From: Winogradskyella bathintestinalis
GTDB taxonomy: Bacteria; Bacteroidota; Bacteroidia; Flavobacteriales; Flavobacteriaceae
Direction: 5' to 3'
Assembly (NCBI RefSeq): GCF_030407435.1
Contig: NZ_JASDDK010000002.1
Location: 124,001 to 188,000, forward strand
Length of the DNA stretch: 64,000 nt
Shown here: one piece after another, positions 1 through 9,699 of the stretch
How the letters are laid out: the number at the start of each line of letters is the position of its first letter
Position numbering within the stretch: the first letter of the stretch is position 1
Program-made: the position numbers and the translations under genes
The notes under the pieces: generated by a model
Seen by the model: only the letters and a program-made list of their open reading frames with translations
Databases searched by the model: none
What the model was told of the DNA's origin: nothing

Positions 1-2297
1 ATATGATAGGCAATTCTCGACGCTACATAATCTTTATCGTTTACGGTGTTTGCTTGAATGATTCCTATCTGAGCCATTAAATCCTTATTAGGAAACACAT
101 TGTTCACATAATAACTATTCGCATTTACCCCAGTGTAAACAGCAATACTGCCATTATAATGTTTTGGTAAATGACCAGATTGCTCCAACAATTCCCATAC
201 AATCTCTAAAAGAAGACGTTGTTGCGGATCCATAGCTTTAGCCAATTTAGGATTCAGTCCGAAGAACTTCGCATCAAAAGCTTTAGCTGTTGGCACAATA
301 CCTCTGGCCGCCACATAAAGTGGGTTTTTATATAATTCTTCAGGAATACTTTCATCTAGTTCTTCGGGAGAGAAAAACGTAATGGTTTCTTCTCCACTTG
401 CTAGAACATTCCATAATTCTTCAATTGAATTCGCCCCAGGGAACCGGCCCGCCATACCTATAATCGCAATATCACCAGTTGATTTTTTTCTTCTTTTCTT
501 TTTTGATTTATCAACTTTGGATTTATTATGGTCAATTTCTAAAAATTCTGAAAGTCCTGCTATCGTAGGAAACTGATAAATCTTTGTAACTGGTAGTTTT
601 AAATCGAGATGCTTTTCAATGAGAACGGCTACTTTTTGAGTTAAGAGCGAGTTGCCACCCATTTCGAAAAAGTTATCGTCAATACCAATCTCTGGAATAG
701 ATAGATGAGTACTCCATATATCAGCAATATCTTTCTCTAAAGCCGTTTTGGGCTTTTTTAAAGGGGGCGCATTATGAGGTCTTTGATATTCTGGGAGCGG
801 TAATTTTTTCTTGTCAATTTTTCCATTTGGAGTCATTGGGAACTCTTCCATCCAAACAAATAGGGATGGTACCATATAATCTGGTAACGACTCTGCTAAT
901 TTATATTTTACAATACTATCATCTTTAAAGTCCTCAGTTGACTTTATATAAGCAATTAATCGCGGCGCTCCCAAATTATCAGTGGCAATGACGGTAACTC
1001 TGCTTATATTAGGTAAATTAGTAATAGCGGTTTCAATTTCTCCTAATTCAACACGATAACCCCTAATTTTTACTTGGTCATCTTTTCTACCTATAAATTC
1101 GATATTACCATCTGGTAGCCATTTTGCTAAATCACCAGAGCGATACATATATTCCCCTTCTGAGAACGGGTTTTTAATAAATTTTTCTTCACTAAGCTCG
1201 GGTAAGTTTAGATAACCACGAGCCAAGCCACTGCCCGACAAACATAATTCACCGATAGCGCCTACAGGTAATAATTCTAACGTATCAGATACGATATGTG
1301 CTTTTGTATTATAAATTGGTTTACCTATTGGCAAAGCCCCTACTATAACATCAGCAGTAGAAAATTTGTAAATCGTTGAAGTTACTGTATTCTCTGTAGG
1401 TCCATATTCATTATAAAAGTCGCATATTTTATCAATTCTTTCAGCTAGATTTATTGGACATACTTCACCACCAACTACGATTCTTTTTAAACTTGTCACC
1501 TCTGACAAATCTGGTAAGGTTTCGATATAACTCGTGGTTCCGCTTAAATGGGTTATCTGATTATTTTTTAGAAAATTTGGTAACATGAAATTTTTGATCG
1601 TATCAATATCAACAATAACGATTGCTGCACCATTAAATAATGCTAAAAATAGCTGCTCTACAGAGGCATCGAAAAAATAATTAGAAAATAACAATACCCT
1701 TTCATTATTTTCAAATCCATAAAGTTTGGTCTGAGAGCTGATTAAGTTGACTACAGACTGATGTTCGATCATTACCCCTTTTGGATTACCTGTAGTACCA
1801 GAAGTGTATATAACATAAGCCAAATCATTTGGGTTAGCATTAATGTTTAACGGATATTCATTGGTATGCGCTTCTTTTGTAGTCGTGAAATTCTCTATTA
1901 GAGCCGAATCAACAGTAATTTTACAATTACTATCGTCCTTTATAAATCCTTTTCTAGATTGCGGAGATTCTATATCTATAGGAACATAAATCGCTCCTGC
2001 TTTTAATATACTTAAAATAGAGATAATTATCCACTCACTTCTCTCTAACATTAAACCAACAAAATCACCATGATTTATGTTGTGATTGGTGATTAAATAA
2101 TTTGCGAAACGATTAGAAATATTATCAAGTTCTTTAAAGCTAAGTTCTCTGTCTTTGTATATTACTGCTACATCATTCGGTACTGCACCGACTTGCTCTA
2201 AAAATAATGTAACGATGGTTTTATTTTTTGAAAAATTAATAGTGGTATTATTAAATTCTTCTAATTGTTTTAATAGATTTTTATCTGGTTGGTTCAT
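1..2297 (-). CDS. Hybrid NRPS-PKS, N-terminal part (A-PCP-KS), cut by window edge
   Basis: The frame is open for 765 codons from an ATG at 2297 to the left edge, so this is the N-terminal part of a larger megasynthase. An adenylation domain fills about residues 25-500: A3 motif YTSGTTGNPKGV at about 164-175, FDASVEQ at 209-215, NEYGPTENT at 296-304, YRSGDL at 385-390 and NGKIDK at 491-496. A carrier domain follows with the phosphopantetheine serine in GGNSL (S550). A ketosynthase starts near 608 (IAIIGMAGRFPGA) and is cut before its active-site Cys. No condensation domain precedes the A domain, which suggests an amino-acid loading or starter module. It would activate an amino acid, hold it as a thioester and pass it to polyketide elongation. 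Binding-pocket residues read by eye are discussed in the findings. Domain calls are secure; the product is unknown. Confidence 0.93.
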   Translation of the reverse strand, partial: MNQPDKNLLKQLEEFNNTTINFSKNKTIVTLFLEQVGAVPNDVAVIYKDRELSFKELDNISNRFANYLITNHNINHGDFVGLMLERSEWIIISILSILKAGAIYVPIDIESPQSRKGFIKDDSNCKITVDSALIENFTTTKEAHTNEYPLNINANPNDLAYVIYTSGTTGNPKGVMIEHQSVVNLISSQTKLYGFENNERVLLFSNYFFDASVEQLFLALFNGAAIVIVDIDTIKNFMLPNFLKNNQITHLSGTTSYIETLPDLSEVTSLKRIVVGGEVCPINLAERIDKICDFYNEYGPTENTVTSTIYKFSTADVIVGALPIGKPIYNTKAHIVSDTLELLPVGAIGELCLSGSGLARGYLNLPELSEEKFIKNPFSEGEYMYRSGDLAKWLPDGNIEFIGRKDDQVKIRGYRVELGEIETAITNLPNISRVTVIATDNLGAPRLIAYIKSTEDFKDDSIVKYKLAESLPDYMVPSLFVWMEEFPMTPNGKIDKKKLPLPEYQRPHNAPPLKKPKTALEKDIADIWSTHLSIPEIGIDDNFFEMGGNSLLTQKVAVLIEKHLDLKLPVTKIYQFPTIAGLSEFLEIDHNKSKVDKSKKKRRKKSTGDIAIIGMAGRFPGANSIEELWNVLASGEETITFFSPEELDESIPEELYKNPLYVAARGIVPTAKAFDAKFFGLNPKLAKAMDPQQRLLLEIVWELLEQSGHLPKHYNGSIAVYTGVNANSYYVNNVFPNKDLMAQIGIIQANTVNDKDYVASRIAYH

Positions 2298-2610
2298 AAT
2301 CACAAATAGCTAACTGTTATAATAAATCGCCATTAACCTGTAGAGAATAAGTTAATTACCTTATTCTTTACTGTTAAAAAAATTATTTAGAGGGATTATA
2401 AAAGGGTTAAATAAACTTAAAATTAATTTCGGTTTGGATACAAATTATTAGCCAAATCGCATTTTAATTCGTTTAAGCTAAAGGTCATACGAATTTAATC
2501 AAAAAAACGTTTAACCCTAATGTTTGAGATAATAATTTTACTAATTATAAATTAAGTTAAAATATTGATGGTATGAGCGTTAATTACCAATCTATGCCTA
2601 CAATTTGGCT
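2298..2610. other. Intergenic region, 313 bp
   Basis: This gap lies between the methyltransferase stop and the NRPS-PKS start, both on the minus strand. Apart from the inverted repeat at 2341-2370 I see no coding sequence. It is very AT-rich and presumably carries the promoter of the biosynthetic gene, but no exact TAnnTTTG box was found on the minus strand. Confidence 0.5.
2341..2370. repeat. Inverted repeat in the leader of the NRPS-PKS gene
   Basis: An 11-bp stem with one G-T pair (TAGAGAATAAG against CTTATTCTTTA) encloses an 8-nt loop. It lies 44 bp upstream of the NRPS-PKS ATG. It could be an operator or an RNA hairpin in the leader. There is no T-tract on the minus strand that would make it a convincing terminator for the upstream methyltransferase gene. 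Confidence 0.5.
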
Positions 2611-3459
2611 TTAATTTTTTGCACCGATAAATGTTAAGTCGTGCGACTTTTGACATGGCACCGTAGATGAATACCATAAACTATAATTGGCATATTTAAA
2701 TAGCTTTGCATAGTTGTGTGAAAACGAGCGTTCGTGACCATAAGGTTGCGACTCTGGATGTGTTACAACGTTATGTCCGATGGCATTAGGCTCAATAGCA
2801 ACAAACATAGTTTTTCCTAAATTACTTACTTCATTTAAGAACGCCTGTAATCGCTCTTCTGTAAAATACTCCAGAACACCTCTAGATGTAACAAATATGG
2901 TATGACTTTGACCATGCTCTTTAACCCAGTCAAAACCGTCTGCTGCTACAAATTCTAGCTTAGGATTCATTTTATAGTCTTCACTATTTTTTTTCATCTG
3001 AGATGGACTAAGGTCAATACCCACAAAACGGTCAATTTTAGAAAATTCAGAACTTAAATACTCCAAAACTTTTCCATTCCCCGTTCCGATTTCCACCAAG
3101 GTTTTGAATTCTTGAGGTTGATTTTTTAATTCCTTTTTGAGAAGATCGAATATAAATGAACAATCAGGCAAAAAGCTGGTTTCAAAACTATCATCCGTAG
3201 CTGCAAAAAAATCAGCTCCTTGGTTTACCCAGTAATTTTTGTGTAAATCCGCCAGAGTATTATAATCCGATTGTTTTTCGACTTTGCTTAATATTGCGTT
3301 ACGCATTAAACGCTCTGTAAAACTCAGATCTTCATTCAATATTAAGGTTATACCAGCTTCCGTCCACTCTGCAGTTTTCTTTGGATGCAACAATACCATT
3401 GCCCTACCGACTGTATTAGTTAACAGATTTAAAACTATAAATTTTACCCTTTTTTTCAT
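2611..3459 (-). CDS. Class I SAM-dependent methyltransferase
   Basis: The 282-residue protein has a Rossmann methyltransferase core: motif I VEIGTGNGK at about 122-130, then GIDLSPSQM (147-155) and a D-G acidic loop (AADGFDW). It should transfer a methyl group from S-adenosylmethionine to a small molecule; the substrate cannot be read from sequence. The roughly 110-residue N-terminal extension lacks a recognisable domain. It lies directly upstream of, and in the same orientation as, the NRPS-PKS gene, so a role as a tailoring enzyme is possible, but the 313-bp gap means co-transcription is not shown. The ATG at 3459 is the first in frame. Confidence 0.8.
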   Translation of the reverse strand: MKKRVKFIVLNLLTNTVGRAMVLLHPKKTAEWTEAGITLILNEDLSFTERLMRNAILSKVEKQSDYNTLADLHKNYWVNQGADFFAATDDSFETSFLPDCSFIFDLLKKELKNQPQEFKTLVEIGTGNGKVLEYLSSEFSKIDRFVGIDLSPSQMKKNSEDYKMNPKLEFVAADGFDWVKEHGQSHTIFVTSRGVLEYFTEERLQAFLNEVSNLGKTMFVAIEPNAIGHNVVTHPESQPYGHERSFSHNYAKLFKYANYSLWYSSTVPCQKSHDLTFIGAKN

Positions 3460-3611
3460 CTTTGCAAATTTTAAAAATAGTTAGAATACAATGCTCTTAA
3501 TATTCAATTATAAAATTTTCAGAATTATTACATTATAATGTTAAAAACCCAGCAAAATACACATAAGTAAATATGAAAGTTCTGACATTTAAAATACGTA
3601 CCGCAAATAAT

Positions 3612-4412
3612 TTAAGCCGTATAGCTTTCCTTAACCTGAAATTCTTTTACTGGATTCATAAAGTACATAAAGACCAGCATTGTTAAGAAATATAGGACTG
3701 CAAATGCCGTATACGTATCAACACCTCCTGTTCTAGGAGATACTGGTAAGAGTAATCCCGTTGAATTTAACCCAAACTGTAATAATAATACACAAATGCC
3801 ACTTTTTGTTTTTCCATATACGATGGCACACATACCGGCAGCGCCCATCATGTGAATTAGTAAAGGCCAAGTAGGCACATCGTGAATGACACCTATGCCA
3901 AAATACATAAGAGGAACCCACCATAATCCCCAAAAGAAACCTACAATTTGACTAGCTAAAAATGGATTTGTGAGCTTAGATAATTGACGCACGGAATAAC
4001 TCACCCAAACTACTTCGCCTACAAAAGCCCAAATTAATATTACAAAAAATCGTTTGAAGGTTAATATACCCGTATTGACTTCTAGAAAAGCATTATAGTC
4101 ACCTTCTAAAAAGAGGCCTTTTGCTATTAAAAAAAGTACTGCTAACGAACAAGCAAACAGTGCGCAAAATAAATACCACGTGGGACTAACTTTCCAATTC
4201 AGCATAGGCTTTAGCATTTCCACCAATCCTTTATTACCTCTGGTCACTTTTACTAAACCTACCAAAATAGCTAATAGTAGAAAAAATCGACCATGATTAT
4301 ATAAAGATTCAGAAAAATAACCTAAGCTACTAATATATACAAATATAGCACTGCTAATAGGAGCAAGAATTAAAAATATCCAAACTTCATATTTTTTCAA
4401 AAAATCTATCAT
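3612..4412 (-). CDS. CPBP-family-like membrane protein with degenerate active site
   Basis: A multi-pass membrane protein of 266 residues resembling CPBP intramembrane proteases (Rce1/Abi type). The three signature motifs can be aligned but are altered: the EExxxR motif reads GEVVWVSYSVR (first Glu lost; E133 and R142 remain), the second-motif histidine is Trp in WGLWWVP (W165), and the third-motif histidine is Gln in QFGLNSTG (Q212, N216 kept). It is therefore probably not an active protease and may be a membrane scaffold or immunity-like protein. I start it at the ATG at 4412; an in-frame GTG lies 30 bp upstream at 4442. It is on the same strand as the methyltransferase and NRPS-PKS. Confidence 0.6.
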   Translation of the reverse strand: MIDFLKKYEVWIFLILAPISSAIFVYISSLGYFSESLYNHGRFFLLLAILVGLVKVTRGNKGLVEMLKPMLNWKVSPTWYLFCALFACSLAVLFLIAKGLFLEGDYNAFLEVNTGILTFKRFFVILIWAFVGEVVWVSYSVRQLSKLTNPFLASQIVGFFWGLWWVPLMYFGIGVIHDVPTWPLLIHMMGAAGMCAIVYGKTKSGICVLLLQFGLNSTGLLLPVSPRTGGVDTYTAFAVLYFLTMLVFMYFMNPVKEFQVKESYTA

Positions 4413-4754
4413 AGTTAATTTATTATTTTGCAAAAATTGCACTCATTAATTTTAAAATCACTGCTTAATTAGCTTATAACCAAGCCTCTTAATTTTAATC
4501 AAATTTAAACGCTGAAAGTCTCAAAAAAAAATCAAATCGACAACATTTATCTTATTAAATGCTAGAAATTAAGTTATGTGGTTATAACTGATTCGCAAAT
4601 ATAGCGTTCAGCTTAAAATTTAAAAATAAGAATCTTTGTTTTCATCTTACTCATTTTCATTCCGATCAATAATCAGTTTTTCCATTATCATTTTATATAT
4701 ATATTTTGACTTGGTTTGGAAAAATTTTGATTTGAAAGATTATCTTTACATAAT
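4413..4754. other. Intergenic region between divergent genes, 342 bp
   Basis: AT-rich divergent promoter region between the CPBP-like gene (minus) and the YdjM-like gene (plus). Several near matches to the Bacteroidota -7 box occur at about 4700-4735 on the plus strand, none exact. No ORF, RNA gene or strong dyad was seen. Confidence 0.5.
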
Positions 4755-5753
4755 ATGGATTCATTAACCCAAATCGTTTTAGGAGCTGCCGTTGGTGAAG
4801 CTGTACTTGGTAAAAAAATAGGCAACAAGGCTATTTTGTATGGCGCTATCGCAGGCACAATTCCCGATTTAGATGTATTTGCATCTCATTTTACAGATAC
4901 GGTTTCAGCATTAGCAATTCATCGCGGATTTACGCATTCCATAGTATTTTCAGTGTTATTTGCCCCTCTTTTTGGGTGGCTAGTTTCCCGATATGAAAAA
5001 TACAAAGATTTTAAAGGTTGGACTTTATTGTTTTTTTTGGCTTTGTTTACACATCCTATCTTAGATGCGCATACTACTTGGGGCACTCAATTATTTTGGC
5101 CGATGGATATACGCTTGGCTTTTAAGACAATATTTGTGGTAGATCCTTTTTACACCCTGCCATTTTTAGTATGTCTAATTATAGCGATGTGTTATAAACG
5201 TACTTCGAAAAAACGACGAATTTATAATAATATTGGCCTCACACTAAGTACAACCTATTTAGCTATTACATTTGTACTTAAAGGGTTAGCGTTTTCTAAA
5301 TTCGAAGAGGCATTAAGTAATCAAAATAAGACTTACGAGCAAATAGATACCAGACCCTCTCCTTTAAATACGATTTTATGGAATGCTAATGTTGAAACTA
5401 AATATAATTATCTTTTAGGTTCATATTCCTTTTTCGATACACAAGATATCAACTTTGAAGTTTATCCTAAAAATCATGAATTGTTAGGAGAACTTATTGA
5501 AAATGAAAAAGTACAACGCATGATTGCAATTTCCGAAGGTTGGTTTACAATTAATAAAATAAACGGTAAATTATATTATAATGATTTGCGCTTTGGCTTA
5601 TTGAATATAGAACCAAATTCTCAGGATTTTGTGTTTAAATATTTAATTAATGTTGATGGACAGGGAGAAGTGACCTTCACTGAGGAAGAAAAAACCCAAC
5701 GTGATGGAAAAAAATTAATGTCGAATTTGTGGCAACGAATTAAGGGCAATTAA
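4755..5753 (+). CDS. YdjM-like membrane-bound metal-dependent hydrolase (DUF457)
   Basis: 332 residues. The N-terminal half matches the YdjM/LexA-regulated hydrolase family: PDLD at 37-40, IHRGFTHS with H56 and H61, and THPILDAH with H100, D104 and H106, all flanked by hydrophobic segments. The His/Asp clusters are the presumed metal ligands. Four or five membrane segments precede a soluble C-terminal domain of about 150 residues that I do not recognise. The family sits in the inner membrane and its physiological substrate is not established. It converges on the phospholipase gene with only 12 bp between the stop codons. Confidence 0.85.
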   Translation: MDSLTQIVLGAAVGEAVLGKKIGNKAILYGAIAGTIPDLDVFASHFTDTVSALAIHRGFTHSIVFSVLFAPLFGWLVSRYEKYKDFKGWTLLFFLALFTHPILDAHTTWGTQLFWPMDIRLAFKTIFVVDPFYTLPFLVCLIIAMCYKRTSKKRRIYNNIGLTLSTTYLAITFVLKGLAFSKFEEALSNQNKTYEQIDTRPSPLNTILWNANVETKYNYLLGSYSFFDTQDINFEVYPKNHELLGELIENEKVQRMIAISEGWFTINKINGKLYYNDLRFGLLNIEPNSQDFVFKYLINVDGQGEVTFTEEEKTQRDGKKLMSNLWQRIKGN

Positions 5754-5765
5754 TTATAATTTCAC

Positions 5766-6623
5766 TCATTTACCTCGTAGCCACTTAAATTCATTGGTTC
5801 TTATTACATAACCAATACGTACCATACTTTGCGATTGTTGATAATTTAATAAACCTTCCGCTTGGCCTACAAACCATTCTAACATTAAGTATTGATTAGA
5901 TATATTGTTATCGAAGGGATTAAAATAAATACGTGTACGTACGGAGCCTTTAAAATCTAAGTTTAAGCCTTTTCGAAATCTAAAATCAAAAAATAATTTA
6001 TCTGGCTTTACAATATGAGACAGATTTATTTGCCCTAAACCGGTGTACTCTAATAAATCGGAATTGCCTTTTTTGTAGGCAAAGGGCACCCAGACTTTAA
6101 ACCTACCAATAGTATTTTTCGCAATATTAGTGGTGTATTCTAGGCTCAGTCTATTCCAACTTCGCGAAAAAATACTATCTCGACCGTTTGATTCGTGTTC
6201 AAAAGCCAATGTTCCAATCCCTTTTAGCTTATCGTCTTTATCATAAAAAGCTTTTCCAACAGCAATAGAAGGATTAAAATTTATATCACTAAAAGGAAAT
6301 GATTCTTCATAAATATTCCAAAACGCCTTTTGGGTATAGGTTAAAAACAAATACGTATTCCAAGGCAATTCACTTCTAGTCAATATTTGTTTAAAACTGA
6401 TTTGATATTTGGCGTCTGCTGTATTTCTACCTATAGTTTTGTTTGTGGGTACACCTGTAATAAAATAATTGTCTTTATGAATTGAAAAGTATGGCTGCTT
6501 AGCAATAGAATCATTTAATTCTTGTTGGGTATAAGCTTGAGAATTCCCACTTATTGTAACAAAGAGGGTTATAATTAAACCAAACAATTTAATGAATGAT
6601 TGATTAAAGGAGATTTGTTTCAT
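5766..6623 (-). CDS. pldA: Outer-membrane phospholipase A
   Basis: 285 residues with a signal peptide ending near residue 30. It carries the OMPLA signature YTQKAFWNIY (96-105) followed by HESNGRDSIFSRSWNR, giving H143, S145 and N157, which match the E. coli OMPLA catalytic triad H142/S144/N156 in order and spacing. The rest is a predicted 12-strand beta barrel ending in a short hydrophilic tail. It hydrolyses acyl esters of phospholipids misplaced in the outer leaflet and is normally activated by calcium and dimerisation. It appears monocistronic. A TAAATTTG-like -7 box on the minus strand (6667-6674) may be its promoter. Confidence 0.9.
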   Translation of the reverse strand: MKQISFNQSFIKLFGLIITLFVTISGNSQAYTQQELNDSIAKQPYFSIHKDNYFITGVPTNKTIGRNTADAKYQISFKQILTRSELPWNTYLFLTYTQKAFWNIYEESFPFSDINFNPSIAVGKAFYDKDDKLKGIGTLAFEHESNGRDSIFSRSWNRLSLEYTTNIAKNTIGRFKVWVPFAYKKGNSDLLEYTGLGQINLSHIVKPDKLFFDFRFRKGLNLDFKGSVRTRIYFNPFDNNISNQYLMLEWFVGQAEGLLNYQQSQSMVRIGYVIRTNEFKWLRGK

Positions 6624-6913
6624 CTAAGGATTATTTAATCGAACGGATTGAAAATATTTTGTTTTGCAAATTTAAGGTTTGAATAATTAAAAGTTGGCTC
6701 AAATACGAATGAAAGTGCCTTAAACCATAATAAACCTATTTCTTGCCTAACTGGTGCTGTTATTTCGGTGCATATGAGTTAAAATTATTTTAGATTAAGC
6801 TATGTTTTTAGCAGCAGCGACAAGTATCTTTAAAAATAAATTAAGAGACAGACGGACAGTTTATCAAAAGATGGTTAACTTAAGGATGTTTTAAGATTGC
6901 ACTTATCACTTCT

Positions 6914-8725
6914 ATGGAATTACCTATTATACTGGTTTTTATTATTATCGGGATTAGCATACTGCTATTTATTACCGAATTATTCCCTGTAGATAAAATT
7001 TCGTTCTTCATTATAGTGGCGTTGGTACTTTTACAATTAACCACACCAGAGGAAGCCATCAGTGGTTTTGCTAATTCTGCAACTATTACGGTTTTAGCAT
7101 TAATGATATTAGCCGTTGGACTCGAAGAAAATGGAGTTATACAACTGCTTTCAGATGGTATAAAAAAATTAAAAATTCTACCCCTCATTCTGTTGACACC
7201 TGCGTTTATGATTATATCCGCCGGTATTTCTGCTTTTATAAGTACAACAGCAGTAGTTATTATTTTCATTAAAATAATAACGCAACTATCTGAAAAATAC
7301 AGTTTTTCTTCGTCGCGTTTATTAATGCCTATTTCATTTGCGGGTATATTAGGTGGCAGTTGTACACTAATGGGCACCTCTACAAATCTTATTGTTAATG
7401 CCATTGCTAAAAATCATGGTGTTGAAGCCTTTGGTTTTTTTGAATTTTCATTATTTGGTATCGCTTTCTTTGTTATAGGGCTAGTTATAATGACCATTGC
7501 TTCAAGGTTCCTGCCAAAAAGTAAACCAAGCGACTTAAGAAAAGATTATGACATTGAATCTTATGTTTTTACTATTAAGGTGACATCAGAGTCGCCGCTA
7601 ATCGGTAAAACCTTTGGAGCTATTAAATTTTTAGATGATAACGATACTAAAGTTTTAAAACTTATTAGAGATAAACAAGTTATAAACGATCCAGGCAAGT
7701 ACATAAAGCTTATGGACAAAGACAACTTGGTATTAATGAGTAATTTAGATAACCTTCAAACTTTAATTAAAAAAAATGGTTTTGTGCTCAATGAAAAAAG
7801 ACAAAATTCGCAAAAAGAAAGTATTGGAGATGGTGTAGAAGCACCCAAGAGTGACATGACTTATATTGAAGTTCTTATTTTACCAGGATCTAATCTTATA
7901 GGAAAAACACTTAAGGCTTTACGTCGTATTTCATTTCAAGGGGCGTTTCCTATTGCTATAAAAAAACGTAGAAATCTAAGAAATACGAAAGAACGTTTAT
8001 TACGAAAAAATATTAAAGATATTAATTTAAAACCTGGTGATCGCGTATTATTAGAAATGCAAGAACATAAAATATCAGATTTATATAATATTGAAAATAT
8101 AGCCATTTTAAATGAACACGAATTTAAACCGAATGTTCCAAATTACAAAAGAGTACTGGCGCTCTTAATATTGTTTACTGTTATTGCACTTGCCGCCACT
8201 AGTATCTTAAGTATTTTGTCAGCATCTTTAGTGGGAGTGGCTGCAATGCTTTTAACGAATATTATTCAATTAGAAGGAGTGTATCAGAAAGTCAATTGGC
8301 AAATTATATTTTTACTCGCTGGTATGATTCCGCTTGGCATCGCTATGACAAACAGCGGCGCCGACATATGGATATCTAGCAACTTGTTAGTGCTAATGGC
8401 TAATCAAAACCCTATTATAGTTCTAGGCCTTTTGTTTGGTATTACAATGCTATTGTCTGGAGTTATATCTAATAATGCCACGGCCATTATCATGGCGCCA
8501 ATCGCCATTGCCATTGCAAGTGGTTTAAACTTAGATGTTAAACCTTTTTTATTGACGGTTATGTTTGGATCTAATTTTAGCTTTTTCACACCTGTCGGCT
8601 ATCAAACAAATACGCTAATTTATGGCACTGGCGCCTATAAATTTAAGCATTTTCTAATCATTGGTGGTGTTTTGTCCATTACGCTCTGGATTGTTGGAAC
8701 GCTACTATTATCAATGCAATTATAA
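6914..8725 (+). CDS. SLC13/DASS-type anion transporter with two RCK_C domains
   Basis: 603 residues. The divalent anion:Na+ symporter fold is shown by two sodium/substrate signature loops, GTSTNLIVNAI near 155-165 and SNNATAIIMAP near 520-530, flanked by hydrophobic segments. Between the two halves is a cytosolic insert of about 200 residues with two TrkA-C (RCK_C)-like repeats (each containing a SPLIGKTF- or SNLIGKTL-type turn). Proteins of this layout transport sulfate or other small anions; the substrate cannot be decided here. The stop is 2 bp from the next start, so it is translated from the same mRNA as the MscS-type channel. Confidence 0.85.
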   Translation: MELPIILVFIIIGISILLFITELFPVDKISFFIIVALVLLQLTTPEEAISGFANSATITVLALMILAVGLEENGVIQLLSDGIKKLKILPLILLTPAFMIISAGISAFISTTAVVIIFIKIITQLSEKYSFSSSRLLMPISFAGILGGSCTLMGTSTNLIVNAIAKNHGVEAFGFFEFSLFGIAFFVIGLVIMTIASRFLPKSKPSDLRKDYDIESYVFTIKVTSESPLIGKTFGAIKFLDDNDTKVLKLIRDKQVINDPGKYIKLMDKDNLVLMSNLDNLQTLIKKNGFVLNEKRQNSQKESIGDGVEAPKSDMTYIEVLILPGSNLIGKTLKALRRISFQGAFPIAIKKRRNLRNTKERLLRKNIKDINLKPGDRVLLEMQEHKISDLYNIENIAILNEHEFKPNVPNYKRVLALLILFTVIALAATSILSILSASLVGVAAMLLTNIIQLEGVYQKVNWQIIFLLAGMIPLGIAMTNSGADIWISSNLLVLMANQNPIIVLGLLFGITMLLSGVISNNATAIIMAPIAIAIASGLNLDVKPFLLTVMFGSNFSFFTPVGYQTNTLIYGTGAYKFKHFLIIGGVLSITLWIVGTLLLSMQL

Positions 8726-8727
8726 TT

Positions 8728-9645
8728 ATGAAACTATTAATTCAAAATTCAAAGAATCAAGACATTGTCTCAAAATTAATCGATAAGCTTGAGGGCTGGT
8801 GGGATGCTATTGTTCTAAAACTGCCCAATGTTGCTATCGCAATCGCTGTATTGATAATTAGCTATTTTCTCGCAAATTTCTTGGGTAATCTGCTACTCAA
8901 AATTTTAACGAAACGCATGCAGAACCAGTCTATAAGAAGGCTTTTAGCTAAAGCACTTAGAATTATAATTTTAATGGGAGGTTTTTTTATAGCCTTGGGG
9001 GTGCTTGATTTAGACAAAGCTTTAACTTCTATTTTAGCAGGCGCAGGAGTTGTAGCATTAGCTATTGGTCTTGCTCTACAAAGTACTTTATCTAATACAT
9101 TTTCGGGCGTTATGCTATCATTTTTACCGAACTTAAAAATTGGCGATTATGTAGAAACCAACGATCAAGGGGGTTATATTCACGAAATCAGCATGCGGAA
9201 TTTAGTAATTAAAAGACCTGATGGACAATTTGTAATTATGCCAAATTCAAAATTTATTGAAGAACCATTCGTCAACTATTCTGTAATTGACAGAGGTCGA
9301 ATTACAGTGTCTTGTGGTGTAGCTTATGGAACAGATCTCCATAGCGTCAAAACAATGGTTACCGAAAAAATGAAAACTGCATTTCCTCAAAATAAAAATG
9401 AAAGTATCGAATTTTATTTTACAACATTCAACAATAGCTCCATCGATTTTATAGTACGATTTTGGGTCGATTTTGTAAAGAAAGGCCAAATGTATGCCGC
9501 TCAAGATAAAGCGATTCTCTTAATTAACGATTTGTTTAACGAAAACAATATCGAAATTCCGTTTCCAATCCGAACACTTAATGTTTCTAAAGAACAGTTG
9601 GGTAATGTGAATAAAATTTTTAACGCACCCCGAGAATCGGAGTGA
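8728..9645 (+). CDS. MscS-family mechanosensitive channel
   Basis: 305 residues with three N-terminal membrane helices, a glycine/alanine-rich pore helix (AGAGVVALAIGLALQ) and a conserved beta domain (NLKIGDYVE ... FVIMPNSKFIEEPFVNYS), followed by a mixed alpha-beta C-terminal domain. It should open under membrane tension and release small solutes during hypo-osmotic shock. The length is close to E. coli MscS (286). It is the second gene of a two-gene operon with the SLC13-type transporter, which suggests that solute uptake and pressure relief are linked. Confidence 0.92.
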   Translation: MKLLIQNSKNQDIVSKLIDKLEGWWDAIVLKLPNVAIAIAVLIISYFLANFLGNLLLKILTKRMQNQSIRRLLAKALRIIILMGGFFIALGVLDLDKALTSILAGAGVVALAIGLALQSTLSNTFSGVMLSFLPNLKIGDYVETNDQGGYIHEISMRNLVIKRPDGQFVIMPNSKFIEEPFVNYSVIDRGRITVSCGVAYGTDLHSVKTMVTEKMKTAFPQNKNESIEFYFTTFNNSSIDFIVRFWVDFVKKGQMYAAQDKAILLINDLFNENNIEIPFPIRTLNVSKEQLGNVNKIFNAPRESE

Positions 9646-9699
9646 TGTGTTTATTTCTAAAAGACTTATAAATTGAAATAAAATTACAAAACATTTTAA

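Noticed and set aside
6667..6674. -7 box of pldA with a -33 element
   Set aside because: The -7 box is a full match but the nearest TTTG lies 25 bp away instead of 19-21; reported only as a possibility.
6880..7404. 174-codon open frame on the minus strand
   Set aside because: Antisense to the SLC13-type transporter; no start signal and low-complexity composition rich in Ile, Asn and Ala.
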